Source: Tribonema minus (lineage: Eukaryota > Sar > Xanthophyceae > Tribonematales > Tribonemataceae). Taken from it: a DNA stretch of 64,000 nucleotides. Of the stretch, positions 13,701 to 28,700 are shown piece after piece (positions within the stretch are counted from its first letter, which is position 1; each line of letters starts with the position of its first letter). The stretch lies in contig JAFCMP010000037.1 of the NCBI GenBank assembly GCA_017506865.1, positions 310,001 to 374,000 of the forward strand, written 5' to 3'. The notes beneath the pieces were generated by a model. That model made no database searches. It was given only the letters and a program-made list of their open reading frames with translations, and was not told the origin of the DNA. The position numbers and the translations under genes were made by a program.

Positions 13701-16700
13701 ACGTGGAGTCGTATTGCGTTTTGTCAACTGCAACTTCAAGTGCGCTTCGACCGGATGATTAACTGAGCTCCATGGCAAAGCTGCCTCTTCAGGCACTTAA
13801 TTTGTGACGCATGCACAAAGGCGTGCTGTACTGACCATGCCTCGTGAGCATTGACATTGTACCTGCATCAGCACAACAACATGCGCATACTACGTTGAAG
13901 CGACTTTCGCAGCAGACGTTGCGTGACAACTTCATAGGCATCTTCCCCGCTGACTGCCAACCTTCCCCTGTGCTCCCTGCGTCGCCTGCTGCAGAAACGA
14001 GTTAGGCATAGACGTGCCCCCTGAGTCGGAGGCAGAGTCCCGGGCGCCGCCGCCGGTGAGTGCCACGGCGTTGCCGGATGCATATATATATATATATACA
14101 TACATGGGAAACACTGACTGCGATAGCCTTTGAAAAACTGAAACATTAGACTGGGTACCCAGTTATCACAAACATCAGCCATTGCACCGTACTCAAAAGA
14201 GTATACTTCAAGTATGCCATCACTGCTGTGCGCGGTCGCGTGCTCCGGCCCGACGTCTGTCCCTGCGTCCTTGGCGTTTTGTTCAAGAGCAGTTAAGAGG
14301 CGCAGCATGTCGCGCTGGCAAGCGGGGTGGTGCAGGGGTGCTGCTGCGTATCGCTCCATCGAGCGCTCGAGATGCACCTGGACCGCACAGTGCGGCGAAT
14401 GGGCCCCGCGAATGGGCGGGGCGAACGGTGACAGCAAGCCTAACCCTAACCACTGTTGTGCCGGTGGATTTTCACGCCAAGAGTGGGGCTGCAGACTGAA
14501 AACCCTTACGAGTTACTGGAACCAGAATGGAGGCAAATAAGCATTGTCAAGGCCCCCGCCCGCACTGCACAGAGGGACGACCCCATCATAGACCTGGTAA
14601 CCCCCTGGTGTCAGGTCTAATGCCCCCTCTCCCTCCCCCCGCCCCCCCCCCCCCCAGCAACGGCGCGGCTCCATCGAGTCCACAACCACGGAGTACGACG
14701 CGGAGGGCTCAGCCGCAGAGCTCAGCGCTGCTGCCGATGACGCGCACCCTGCCGCGGCGTCGGCGGCAACGGCTGCGGCAGCGGCGGCGGCGGTGGCGGC
14801 GCTGGAAGCGAGCAGCGTCAGCGAGGCCGACGGCGGCGGCAGCGGCGGCGGCGGCGGCGGCGGCGGCGCGGCGGAGGCCAGTGAGGAGGGCAGCTGCGCG
14901 CTCGGTGGGCGGGACGCGGCGGAGTACGTGGAGAGCGGCCACGAGTTCATCAAGTACCTGCTGCGCTTCAGGTGGGCGCGTCATCGGCAGCAGCGCTCAG
15001 CTCTGTGCGCGATTTGTGCGCACGCCCGCAGGACGTGGTCGACGGCGGCGGGCAGGGGGCGGCGGGCGGGGTAGCGCTCCGGGACGTGTCAATTGTGTCA
15101 GCAACACGCCCGGCGCGCCGCGTGCTGGCCCGCGACGGTCCGGAACGAGCACCTCATGTCAAGTAACAGCTGCAAAAGACCTTTCTTGCTACGCGTAGCG
15201 CGCACCCATCGCTGGCCCTTACGCCTGAGCGCTGCCACACCTGACACACCAGGCGTGCTGTGTACTGGCGCGGGACGTGCAGTTCGCGGCTTCTCTCCTC
15301 TTGATTTGTTTATTGTCGGGACCAGAAGCAAGGCTCTGTTAGGTGCACCTCATCCCTGGCCCTTCCACCCGAGCGCTGCTGCCCCTCACGCCAGGCATGC
15401 TGTGTACTGGCGCGCGACGTACTGGAACGAGCGCCTCACGTCACTTCCTCTTCTAAGGGCTTCATTCGGGACAAATCAGTGACCTCCCTTCATCCTCTTG
15501 GCACGCGCTCACCACCAGCCCTCACGCATGACCGCTGCTGCCCCTGACGCTTGTCAGGCGCGCGGTGTACTGGCGCGCGACTTACTGGAACGAGCGCCTC
15601 GCTGCATTTTCTCATGTTGATGATTTGGCCGGGACCGAAAGCAAGGCCTTCCTGGAATCTTCTCACGCTCGCCCCATCTCTGGCACTTACACCTGAGCAT
15701 TGCTGCCCCCGACACTCACGCTCAGGCGCGCGGTGTACTGGCGCGCAACGTACTGGAACGAGCGCCTCACGGCGACGGGGCGCCTGCTGCAGGCGATAGA
15801 GAGGGCCGCCAAGCACCGCGCCCGCCAGGACGTCAGCCGCGCGCGCGAGGACCAAGTGCGCGTGCACAAGGTGCGTACGCACACCTGGATACATACCTAT
15901 GTACTTCAATACTTCAAAGTAGAAAACCTCTGAAGAGCTGAGCGCCGATGCCTGAAGTTATGTCGTACGGTGTGAGCGCTGCGCGCGCCAGGACGTGAGC
16001 CGCGCGCGTGAGGACCAAGTGCGCGTGCACAAGGTACGTGTGCGCACGTCTGGAAACATGTGCTTATGTTCAATACTTCAAAGTAGAAAATCTCTGAAGA
16101 TCTGAGTGCCAATGAAGTTGTGTCGTACAGTGTGACCGCTGCGCCTGGATGAACGCGGGCCGCGCGCGAGAGGACCGAGTGCGCATGCACATGGTGCGTG
16201 TGCATGCCTTAGTATACTGCGTTCAAGTACACACTTCAAGTTTGTAAATTACAAACCTCCGACTGTTGCAGCAGGACGTGCGCGCGACGACCGAGTTTGC
16301 ATGCAGGAGATGCACATCTCCTGTGTGGATGTTGCGGATCATATGGATGCCACGACGCTCCTAGTTTCAAAGTACATACCAGAGCAAACTGGCAGGCGCT
16401 TTAGGCAGGATCTACAGCCCAACGAAGGTGGTAGCTTCATGTTGCGTGGAGCCATGTGCGGACAGCACGTACCTCTGACGGTTGTCGCTTTGATTTGGCA
16501 GCATCAGCCGCTGGCCATGGTAGCGGTTTCCGTCATCAGTTTTTTTGATGCATCCTACCCCTCCCTCTGCCTGGCGCAAGGGGTAGATTGTTGCCATTCC
16601 TGATGCCACGGTCTTAAAGCAAATGGCTTGCACTAAGAAGCACGTCAGACACGCAAAGTACTACAGCAGTGATCTGACAAACTCCGATGTTTTGTTAACT

Positions 16701-19700
16701 ACTTTGTTGCATGTGTCTGTTTCCTGGAAACGCTTCAAAGCATACTTCCATATACGTCATGGAGGCGGCATGATTGCTCACATTCTATACCGCCAAGTAC
16801 GCCATAGCAACACGGCTGGCGCACTGCTCTGACTTGGGACTAGATCAACCCAAACCCTAAATCTGCTCTGCCTTAGGGTTCCATTACCCCTAACCCTAAC
16901 ATGATGCCGCACTGCTCCAACGCCCCGCGCGCAGGCCCTCAAGCGGTTGGAGCAGCTCAAGGCGGCAGGCCCCGGCGGGCGTGAAGCCGCCAACGGCGAG
17001 GACTTTGGCCTTGACGAGGTGGAGGCGGACGCGGTAAGTACCGTTGCCACAAACTTCAAGTGCCTCATCACAACTTCATGTGCCTCAAATCAACTCCAAG
17101 GGCGCATCTGACATGCCTGCAGGCGCACTGCGCGGCACGGCGACCCCGTGTGAACAGTAGTCGCGCGTGCGCACGCTGATTGCGGCACGGCGCAAGCGAG
17201 ACAGGCACGCGAGGCGCTGGCAGGACAACTCTTGTATGCGTGCGTGCCGCACGGTGCCGCCGTCCCGCCGACGCGACGCCACGCCGCGCCCATCGCACCG
17301 CCGCATGCGCGCTCCGTTCAAGCGTGCGCCATGGAGCAGCGCCACGCACTTGCAGCGTGTCGAGCTGTACGTCGAAGCAGCTTTGTGGGCATGGGCACAC
17401 GCGGCTCTCACCCGAGTCGCTCCACTTCACGCGCTCCCCCCCCCCCCCCTCTCCGCCCCCTCGCAGGAGATCGAGGAGGCCGTGTCAGCGCTCATGAACA
17501 CCATGCTGGAGCGCCTCGAGGCGCAGAGCCTCGCGCGCGAGCTCGTCCACGACATCGTCGGCGACGCCTGCGCCATCTGCGCGCCGCGCGACGCCGCCGC
17601 CGCCGCTGCCGCCGGCCCCTTCGCCGCCGGCGCCGCCGCCAACCTCCCCCTGTACGCCTCCGTCGCCGCCGCGCTTGGGTTCGCCTGGGTGGAGGTGACC
17701 GCACCTGAGGCCGCGGCTGCTGCCGCAGCGGCGGCGGCGGCGGCAGCGGCAGAGGAGGCGCCGGTGGCGGAAGCGACGTCGGCGGCGGGGGCGGCGGTGA
17801 CGGCGGCAGCTGCGGCCATCGCCGAGGAGCTGCCAGCCTCAGAGGAAGCGCTGCCGCTGCCGCCGGCGCCGCAGGAGCGCGACGGCGCCGCGGCGGCGGC
17901 GGCGGCGGCAGCTGCGGACGACGCTGCGACGGCACCGCTGGAGCTGGCGGCGCCGCGCGACACCACGGCGGAGGCGCTGGCGGTCATGGCGCCGGGCGCG
18001 CGTGTGATAACGGTGTGGGAGGGCGCGGGGGGGCGGCCGGCGGCGGTGGCGGCGCTCGCCGTGATGGCGCGGCTCGAGCCGTTCTTGCTGGACCGCATGG
18101 TGGTGGCGGCGGAGGAGGCGGAGGCGGAGGCGGCGGCGGCGGCGCGCGCGCGCGCAGCGACGCTGCAGGCGGCGGCGGAGATCCGCGCCGCGGAGGCGAT
18201 GGCGGCGGCTGGGCTCGTGGAGGGGGGCGCGGTCGCGGACGAGCCGGAGAAGCAGGTGGTTTGTAATTTATTTGCGTTGTCGTTGAGGGCGCACAGGAGT
18301 TCAGATGATTGAAAAGTTGCTTTCATACTACAAGGCTTGCTACGAGCAGGTGCTGTGTGCGTTGTGTCCATTGCCGCTGAGGGCGCGTAGAAGATCAGAT
18401 GCGATGCTTGCTACAGCAGGAGTTGATGTCTGGTTGCGGAGGCGTACAATGCGCAGCCCGCTCCGTGACATTGCCATGCAGGGTGTTGCCCTCCACGACA
18501 GCCGCAGCCACCTGTCACCCCCTCTCAACGCTGCCTTCTGGGTTTTGAGCTGCTGCATATTGCCCTGGCCAGGCCCGATGTGGAGTTGAAGCGAAGCCGT
18601 CACTGAGCAGCTGATACACCTTGCAACACTGCGCTGCAACTTGCAACGCTGCGCCGTCCGCCTGCAGCGCTAGCATTACGCCCGTGTCCAAACCAGCGCG
18701 TCCTCAATTGCCATGCCTGCATACAGTGTCGCCCCGCCTCGTTTCGCGGGGCACGCTGTTCCAGCAAGCGAGGACAGGGCCGCTGTCCTGTCCGGTCTGT
18801 ACTGCCTGAAGCTCGCCAACGCAATGCTCCACGTCAGTACACATACAGCAGCTCACTACTCACTCACAGCGCAGTCGCCCGCGCGCCCCGCGCAGGGTGG
18901 TCTGTCGCGGCTGCCGCCGCCGCCGCCGCAGCGCGCAGTCATCCGCGCCATGTACCGCGAGGTCGCGGACGCGCTGGGCTACGCGTGGGCCGCAGAGGCC
19001 CCCGCACGTAGAACGTGAGTGCCATCTCAAATGCAGAAGACGTATTACCTACCACGCCCCCCACTGTGTGAGACTGCAACTTAAATCTTCAAGATGAGTT
19101 GAGCTTGTCGAGGGGGCGCGTGCCCTGCCCTGAGGTTTTTTGTGGGAGGGGGGGGGGGCGCGCACCGTCAGTGCTGAGCTTCACTGTGGAGATTGCTCCT
19201 TGGGTACGGCAGTGTGGGGTGAGGTGACACTGTCACTGCGCAGATGGTGACAGCGCTCGGCCCTACCTGAGGCTGTTTGCCCCATTGTCGTGCTGATGTA
19301 TCCCGATCGTGAACCTGCACGAGCAGTGCGTCTGTGAGCGTGCGGCAGCGCTCCCACTTCGAGTTTGTAATACCTTTGCCTCGGCCACCACCACCCAGGA
19401 TGCATGTGCCCCTGTCAATCAGTGCTCATCTTGTCCGTAGTCCCCCGTTACGGGAGCTTCAATCTGCAGTAGGGCAGGGCTCCAGACGCAGCAGCAAATG
19501 AATACTCACCCAGCGGCAGCAAATACTTGGCGGCTGCACGACGATCACTTGAGGATAACACGGCCCAAGCAGAGTGCTGGCACCCTTCTCGTGATGCGGT
19601 TCCATGCCCATCTGATGCGCGTCTTCCAGTCGCAGAGCGCGCACACTTGCGTGATGCTTGCGATATCCCTGCCCTTCACTTGAGGCTCGCTACGCGAGAG

Positions 19701-22700
19701 AGCAGGGCTAGCTTATGACATCCAAAGCGCGCTCGCAGCAGCGCTCCGCACGAGCGGTTGCGCCCTGCCTGATGCGCCACGCACAGAGACTGGTGAGGCG
19801 CTGATGTTCATGCCCACCCGAGTGTTTTTTTCAGCTTGATGTTGAATACTGGGAGAGAGCAAGCTCGCGCTGCCCGCGATCCATGCTCATCCTCCGACTC
19901 ATCTGCTCACGAGGCTGCAAGGTCGCCTCACGCCGCCGCCGCTGCTGCCCTGCTGTCATGCTGCGCCCTTCGCTGGTTAGGTCGCGCGGCGGCGGGCGCC
20001 CCCCCCGCAGCAGGCCCAAGTCGTCGCGCAGCCGCAGCCCCCCGCACTCCCCGCAGAAGGTGATGATGACGCATCGGTCAATGCGTAGTTGGAAGCGCTG
20101 ACGGCCGCCGTATCTGGCGCAAGCCACTGCACGAGAAGTGCAACATCAGGCCATGCACATTTCCTGCTGAGGAGCACAGTGCTGGCGTCGGCTCCCTCGG
20201 GTACAACCAGCCCCTCCTCATTCTTTTTTGGGCGCCCGCGTCAGAGTTAGACAGAGAATCGGGCGACTGTCGCCATGTACACTCATTGCGGGGCAGCCTT
20301 CTTCCTTGTGCATTGCATTGGAAAACATGACTTTTTTTCAGCGACGACGGTTGTTGGTGGAAGGCACTTGCGGCTGACCACTCCTTGTCACCTAGAGCTC
20401 TACAATCTTTTGATCCGTTGCCACGACTTGAACATGTTTTCATCACTCTGTACGTGCGTAAAAAACATGTCAACATCTTCTCTGCCAGGCATCCAGTCCC
20501 CGTGCCGGCGCCGCGGCGGCGAGCACGAGCGCCGCTGCCAGCCGCCGCCGCAGCCTCGCGCTGACGACGGACTACACGGATCCCGCCGCCGCTGCTGCGG
20601 GCCTCAAGGGTGTCGGCCCGGGCTGGATCCTCGAGTCCCCCGTCGGTGCCGGCACCAGCAAGTACAGGTATGTGTATGTGCAGTCATTTGCGTGTTTGCT
20701 CAGCCGCTGCATTGTTTCAACTATGTTACTCTGGTTTTGTGCAAGCGCTGGCGAAGCAGTAGAGGCAGGCCGGGTAAAGGGGGGGGGGCTGTGCACTCGC
20801 GCCGCTCACACGTGGTGGCGCTGCGGAATCAGATGCAACTGTCTCCTGCTGGTTGTTCATCAGCGCTTGCACCTCATCGTTGTTGTCCCTTCAGCACTGC
20901 CGTCTCACATCACGATGGCAGCAGCAGCAGCGGATGTGCATCTGATCAGCATGCCTACCCCCGCGCGTGCTACCCGTCTCTGTCCGCTGCGGCTTGACGC
21001 AAACTTCATATAGCCCAGCGTCCGATGCTCGCCATCGCTCACCGACTGCGCGCCGCCTTCGACAAGGCGTCGTTGCCGCGCAACGCGTCACCTTCACCCC
21101 ACCACTTCCGGCGCACCTTGACCCCTGAATGATTCGCCCACACGCCCCCCCCCCCCCCTCACCTCACATCCCAACGCCCCCTTCCGTCTCCCCCCGACCG
21201 CCGCCGCCGCCGCCGCCGCAGCCGCCCGTCGCCCTCGCTCATGCTGCGCGCGACGTCCGACGGCGCCGCGAGCGACACGGGCAGCGTCACCGGCGGCCAC
21301 GGCGGCATCTCCACGCCGCAGTGGCTCGCGCGCAGCCCCCCGCTGACCCCCAACCTCGCGTCATCGCTCAGCGGGGGGGGCGCGGGGGGGGGGTACCCGC
21401 GCCTCGAGTCCGCCCCTTCCGCGGGGGGGGGGCTGGGGGGGGGGGCGACGCCGCTGGTGGACCGGCTCGCGCGCGTCAAGGCGCGCGACAGGGGCGGCGG
21501 CGGCGGCGGCGGGCGGCTCAACTTCCCGGCGCTCGCGCGCTTCCTGCGCGGGGGCGCGTGGGGCGACGACGACGACGAGTGGTGAGCGCGGTTGCACGTG
21601 TATTGTGTGTGTGTGTGGATGTAGCGCAATTGGGTCTTGAAGTACGGGATTTGAAGTATGCGACAGCGACGAGCGGCGGCAGGCCTTGTGAGTGTACATG
21701 TGTGGATGAGCGCAATCAGGTCTTGCAGTACATGAGTTGAAATATGCAACAGCAATCAGCGGCGCTGCGACTTGCGGGTAGCCGTGAAATTGCTGCAGCG
21801 TTGTGCGTAGGGGCCAGGCTGGTGCCGCGCCGGGATGCTTCGCCGCCATTACGCTGCAGGGGGTAGGACTGCAGATGCGAGATGGCTGTGTGATGTGCCG
21901 CGGGCCGCACGCTATTCCCCGCCAAGCCGTAGGCTCGAACTCGGCAGTAGTTGGCGGCGCGCGAGCGTCCGCATCTTCAGCTTCTTGAAGTACTACCATT
22001 TCATCCAAACGAGCCCAAATACTGGAGCTCTTGGCCTCAATGCGCTGTCCTGCCGTGCTGCAAGGCGCCAGGCGTAGAGCAGCCGACCGTAGTTCCGATG
22101 CCGAGCACTGCAGATCCAGATGAGAACTGCCAACTTCACTGACACCTGTATCGCGCCCCTGTTTGTTGATGATGATGCTGTGCAGGTCCGTCGACGTGAG
22201 CGCTTTTGAGCAGGGGCGCCCGCGCCTGGAGCCCGGCAGGTGAGCACTTCACCTTTGAAGTTACACCTTGGGACCGCAGAAGAGTCGATAATTGTACCCA
22301 AAATTACATGGGTTCGTGTGAGAGGGGGTCACGCATGTCCATGTGTGAGCCGCCCTGTCCGCTGTGGAACGCTCGGTTACATGAACCATGTTCCACGGCG
22401 CCTGCATTGGCGTCTATGGTCATGGTGTGATGTCGTGTGACGGCGCAGGATTGAGTGCGTCGTGTGACCTAACCCTAACCCTAGTTCTAACCATAATCAT
22501 ATCCTGGTATTGGAACTGCCAGTCCTTTCAAGTATGCTCAAGTATGTTGCTGGCGCACATTGCAGTTTACACTTGTGCTCGGGGCGGGAGCGAGCGCGCA
22601 ACTGCGGATCCTAGCATCAGAAGTAGCGGTACTGCCAGGTGTTAGCTGGCTGCGCCTGGACCATGCCAGACGTACAGGATGTCATTTGTTGCGTGAGCCG

Positions 22701-25700
22701 ACACCATGTGAGGTGCCGCGCTCTTCGATGACTCTAAGGAAATGCCGTCGGCGCAGCGGCTGTGCTTTTGGAATGTGTATACGTCAGCTCAGCACCTCAT
22801 AAGGCCGTGCAAGGTCCTCTGAGAGGCTTTCGACAAGACTATATCTACTTCATATTTGAAGTTCAGCAGACCATCTTCCGTGGGCCGCCCTGGTGGCAGT
22901 TTGTAGCCTCACGACCGTGCTGCCTTCCCAAACGCAGGCCTGCATCAGTGCTCGTGTGGTGTTTGCCCCATCCTCTGATCGACTCTCAGATTCGAGCTGC
23001 TTTGCTGTTACAATAGAAGTACAAGGAAGTGGGACAGCTCGCTCATCACGAGCCGCACCTGTGTGCAGTGCGCAGCCCCACGAGCGCGCGTCCTTCGTCC
23101 GACATTGCCACGGCCGTCGCGCTCGCGCTGCGCGATGTTCGCAACGACTGCTGCCACCGAGACAACTGCTGCCGTCATGTGGGCTACTTCATCCCTGTGT
23201 GTGGGGTCCAGGCCACCACCATCACCTTTCTGTATTGCCTACATACCAGCCCAGGGCGCTGCTGCAGCCGCGCGCCTTGTGTTGTTGGGCCTGTGCCAGT
23301 CAACAACTTCAAGTGATGGCTCCACGCTGCTGCTGCCCGAGGCTCTCCGCAAAAACTTCACGTGCTATTCCCTACGCCTGTTCCCCATATTCAAAAAGTA
23401 CATTGTTTGTGGGTAGCCGTCATGTTTCATTATGACTCCACGCCTTCAGCGCAGAAACCTGCAGCTTCATATTCTGTACCCCACGCCCGTTCCCCCTTGC
23501 GCCTGTGTCGCGCAGGACGGGCGACTTCATCCCGTGTTCGAGGACCAGCCCACCACCGCCGCCTTTCTGTGATGCCTAAACACCACTTTACGGCGCAGCT
23601 ACAGTGCGTACCTCGTGCCGTTGGCCTATGCCAGTCAACTAATGATGCACCTCAAGAAGTATCTACGCTGCTGCTTCCCTGAGGCTCTCCGCAATGTCTC
23701 AATAGTTTGTTCCCCGCACCTGCTCCCCGTTGCGCCTGTGTCTTGCAGGACGGGCGACTTCATCCCCGTGTTCGAGGACCAGCCCACCACCATCATCGCG
23801 TACAGGTGCGCATCCCAACCCTTACCCTGGCTTTAGACAGGTGTGATTACTTGGTCGCGCTAGCTGTGATGTTGACTCCGCAGGCGTTGCGCCGGCGAGG
23901 CCGAATCGCTCCGTGTACCTCGCTGTCAATGGCTTCTGAGGCGTGATGCACACTCCCGAGAAAACACATGATGTTGACCGCAGACTCTGCTTCACACAGT
24001 GATTGTGCAATGTAGGAGAATGGGGATAGAAAAGCGCAGCTACAGGAGCTGGTGGCCTCACGCAGTGAGGCACGCAGCTGCGCTAGGTGATCCAAGTGAC
24101 AGAGGTGTGCCTTTGTAGAGCTGTGGCGCCAGGCGTTGAGGGTGACGACCCCGACGAGGGTCATTCGCAACAGTAGCCCACCTCCACACTGCTCAGTCCC
24201 GCTTCCCACACGCCCTACATACATACCTACCGCCGCCCCTGCAGCCTCGCCAGCGTGGAGTACCGCGCGCAGCTCAACCAGTTCAAGGCGCCCGTCGCGG
24301 AGGCCGCGGCGGAGGACGGCAGCGGCACTGTGACGGCGGCCGCTGCCGCTGCCGCCGCCGCTGCCGCTGCTGCCGCCGCCGCCGCCGTCACATCGGAGGG
24401 CGACGGCGACAGCCAGGGCAACGTGCGCAGCAATCCGGGGTCGGACACGGACCTGGCGACGCCGCGCGTGGGCAGCAGCAAGCGCGGCAGCATCAGGTGC
24501 GCCGCATCGCGGGAGGCGCGGGGTGTTGTGGTGCTCACAACACGGGGCGCAGTGCGTTGCTGCATACGCAAACATGTTGAGACGATGGCTGGCCTGCGGT
24601 TTCGTTGTGGCGTGCGTGCGCGCTGCACCCCTCCCGATCGTGCGGCTGACCTAGTCCGCAGAGAGACTGCGCTGCAGCACGGGTGTGTATGCAGGCGCGG
24701 GCGCAGCGGAATTGCTTTCGGGATGCATGGCCGTTGTTGTCACGCTGCACAGCGCATGGGTGGCATTGGCGGCTCAACGATCGTCTCCTCAGCGCCGGGA
24801 GACGTGGCATATGTGTGGCAACGGTAATGCAGACCCGCATTACGGCATTGTGGCCACGGCAGCAGTAGCAGGCCCTCTTGCCTGCACTCAAGGGAATGAA
24901 TGAAAGTCATGGGGGGCAACGGCAGGTGCAGGCAGTCGTTATGACATCAGACGCCGCCATCACAGCCAGCCTGCTGCTGACGGCGCCATGACACAAAAAC
25001 GCATGAAGGATTCGTTGTGCACCTCAGATTATGACAATGAAGTCTGGCCAGCGAGGCAATGCTCCGCTGCGCAGCGCCTCAACAAGAGCAGCAGCCGCAG
25101 CAGCTCGCAGCAGCCAAAACCCACGCTCACACAACACGACCAATTCACCATTGCAGCTCCATATTAACGCATGCAAAACCTGTTCATTCGCTCTCGTGGC
25201 GCGCGCGCAGCATCGCCGTCGCCGGCAGGACCCCCGGCCCGGCAGGTGAAGCCTCCCTCAGCCCGCTGCGCCGCAGCGCCAGCGCCAGCAGCAGCGCCGG
25301 CGCCGCGCGCACCGTCACGGTCCTCGCACTCGACATCGCGGCGGGCGCCGCCGGCGCCGCCGCCGCCGCCGTCAACGCCGCCGCCGGCGCCGTCGTCTCC
25401 GTCCCCGCAGCCGTCACTGCGGCGCTAGAGTCCACCGTCGCGGTCATGACGCCGGCGGCGGCAGCAGCGGCGGCGGCGGATGGCACGGCGGCGGGGTCGG
25501 CGGCGGCGGAGGTGCTGGCGGCGGCGCTGGCGGCGCCGCTGCTGCCGCCGGAGGCCGCGACGCCGCTCACCGCGAAGCGGTCCTCGGCGGCGGCGACGGC
25601 GGCCAAGGACCTGCAGGAGGCGGAGACGTGGTGGGTGATGGAGGAGGGGGCGGGGGGGGCGGGGGTCGCGGCGGGGGTGGGCGTGAGGGAGGAGAGGGGG

Positions 25701-28700
25701 GCGGCGCCGGCGGCGGGGGGCGGCGCGGCGGACGGCGCGCAGAAGGTGCGTCGCGCGCGCGTACGCAGGCGGCGGCGGCGGCGGGTGTGAGCTGTCCGAT
25801 GTGGGACACGCAGTTCCTGTGCATGGAGGACCAGTTCGGCGGCCACGACGAGTTTGCAGCGCTCGCGGCGCAAGCAGCGCCGAAAGCAGGAGATCAAGCC
25901 AGCGCAACCGCAGCTTGTCTGACACGGACACTTCGGACGTGTTCACGTCCTGATCCTTCTTGATTCATAGATCCACCGCTGTTGACGGATCCCACTCTGC
26001 AGGTGCCCGAGCCTCACCACACCAGCAGTGGCCTCAGGCCTTTCAGCGCCAGCACTCACTTGATGGAGTCCTTCCTGCGCGAGCTCCAGCCTTTCCTTCA
26101 ACTGCATCTGCGATTCAGACGCTGGTGCTGACAACAGCCACGTGAACGAGCAGCAGCGCCAATGTCTCGTGCTGCGGCCAAGGCCCCGCTGCCGTGGGAG
26201 GCAGAGGGAGCCATCACTTTACTCCAATGAATACGTGTTGCTGAAAGGCCCGAGGCCACTGCTGGTGTAGTGAGTCTTGGGCACGTGTAGAGTGGGATCC
26301 GCCAGCAGCAGTGGATCTATGTTCAAGACGCTACGTGTGCGAACAACTCTGAAGCGTCGGTGTCGGAGCAGTTGCGGCCGTGCTGGCTTTATGTCCTGCT
26401 CTTTGGCGCCACTGTGACCGCAAGCGCTGTGAACTCGTCATTGCCGCCGAATAGGGCCTCTGTGCGATGTGCGCCTCGCTCTGCCTTGCCATACTCCAAA
26501 GTACTTCTTGAAGTTATGGATTGGGCGCCGGGTGACGGCATATGGAGCTGCATGTGCTGCTGCGGTGACTGCGCGCGCAGTGGCGCTTGCGTTAAAGGGG
26601 TCTGTCTGAGCCGCAAACCCCCTCACTGTCCCCTCATAGTTGGCGGACATCACGGAAGCACAGACTAAGCGCTGCAACAGTGCTTGCACATATCGCTTGC
26701 CGACCGCAGGCGCCCTCGTCGCGTCTCTGGAGTCTCGCACGCTGTAATGACCATGGTCGGCTCATGTTGACGCCGCAACCGTGCTGCCGCGCGCCGCTGC
26801 AGGTGGCACACGGCAGCTGGCGGCGCCCGCTGCGATGTGTGGCGCTACACGTATTTATCCCAAAAGAGCAAAGGTCTCCCTGTAGGGTTGCACGAGACCG
26901 TATTACTGCGACATATTTGCCAGACTGTTTGGGGCGTATTTGGCAACCAGGAGTCCGTCTTGAGCAAACCTTAACACGATAGCATGCTGCGCGAAGGGCG
27001 CATTTGCGGGGCATGTGGTGAGTCAGCTCGATTGCGAGCATGCAGTCCACCACAAAAGACTTGAACTCAGAAACAAACTTCAAAATACGCTGTTTTGCAA
27101 TCCCATCTACCTTACATCATGTTACCGCATTGGCCCTTGCTGACATGTCTACATTGGCTTTGTCTGGCGCGTATCGATGCTCACGCGCCGCGGCCGCCGT
27201 GCTGCCGCGCGCCGCCGCAGGTGGCGGACGGCAGCTGCCGGCGCCCGCTGCCGCGCGTGACGGTCATGAGCGAGCTGGAGGCGCAGATGCGCAGCCCCAT
27301 CAAGTCGCACATCAAGGTCAGCGCTCAGTAGGTATTGTGTCATCTGAAAGTCATCTGAAGACTGCTGTTGGCCAGACTTTGCAGCAGGTTGAGTCATTTG
27401 AGGGCCGGCGTGGGGCCGAAGGTTGCGTAAGTGCAGTGGTGGCAGCGCTCCGCGCGTCAGCTGGCGTGTGCGGCGGTGTTCTGCGCGTGACTGTAGCCGG
27501 TGTTCAGTCGGCTGAAGTCGTTGTTGGGCTGGGGTGCGCGCATGTATAATGTGATAGCACTCTACGCATCCAGGGGCAGCGTTTTGCTAGTGACCAGTTG
27601 TCTGGAAGCTGCTAGTGGGCTGATTTGCGCGCGCGTGCGATCCTGGACCACTCTGTGTCTGCCACGACCGCGTCATGCCCCCCCCCCCCCCCCCCGATGA
27701 TGTTTACTTCAAGCAGAGTGACGCATCGTGCCTTGCATCAAGGGCCCATCGGCCGGCCGCATACTGGTCGTGGATTGAGCTCGCGCTCGATTGCTTTTAT
27801 GCACTCTGCGGCGTTCTTTCAGCGCCTCATCTGCCTGGCGTCCGCAGCAGCGCCGACTCCCGGCAGGGTGCCCGCGTTGCACAGTGAGCCGTGCTGTGAG
27901 AGCTGCGCTAAGGCTCATCTGGCGGCCCTTTATTCTTGCTGACTAGAAAATGCATCAGATCACTCATAAGCGGCGTACGCACCACTCCCGCGCAGCGCCG
28001 CAGAGCGCTGCAAACGCGCGCATGACGTGATGTCGGTATCCTGCATTCTACGCCTCAGCATTGTTGCATGCATTGCCACGTTGTTGACGTGACCGGTGCC
28101 GCGCTGACCGCTGCCGTGCGCAGCACCGCTACGTGGAGATGGACGCCAAGGGCGCCAGCACGTGCAAGTTCGTGTGCCACACGTTCTGGGCGAGCCAGTT
28201 TGAGGCCGTGAGGCGCGCGCACTTTGGGCTTGACGTGAGTGCGCCTGAATGTATGAAAGTGCTTCAAGAGTTCGTTATTTTCCTTTGGCATGAAGGGCAT
28301 CCTCAAGCGTGCAGAGTACGGTCACATGCTCTTTTTTGGTGTGTTGCATTGCTTCATTATGTTGTCTAGATCGTAACGGTGCACTCGTTTGCCCTGTATG
28401 GCCACTAGAAGTCGACTTTTTGTGGCCTCCTCACAAGAAGACAGCGAGAGCGTGCATGTTCAATGAGACCTCTCAGCGGACAACTCGTTAGACAGTGTCA
28501 AGTATGTTGTTGTGGACGCCAGTGCTGGTCAAGATCAGCGGTCTCAATACTGCGCGCTGGCACCGTTCATGGCAGTACTTCTCAGACAGCAACTCTTTTT
28601 TCGGGTTGGAGTCCAGCATATCACGGTCAGCCGACAGCTCATGTCTGCATGCCGTGAACTCGACGTGATCATCTCCACGCGGATATCACGCTGGTCAGTC

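Noticed and set aside
17427-18371. Minus-strand Ala/Ser-rich frame of 314 codons
   Set aside because: Shadow of Ala-rich FAB1 exon 21; no independent signals.
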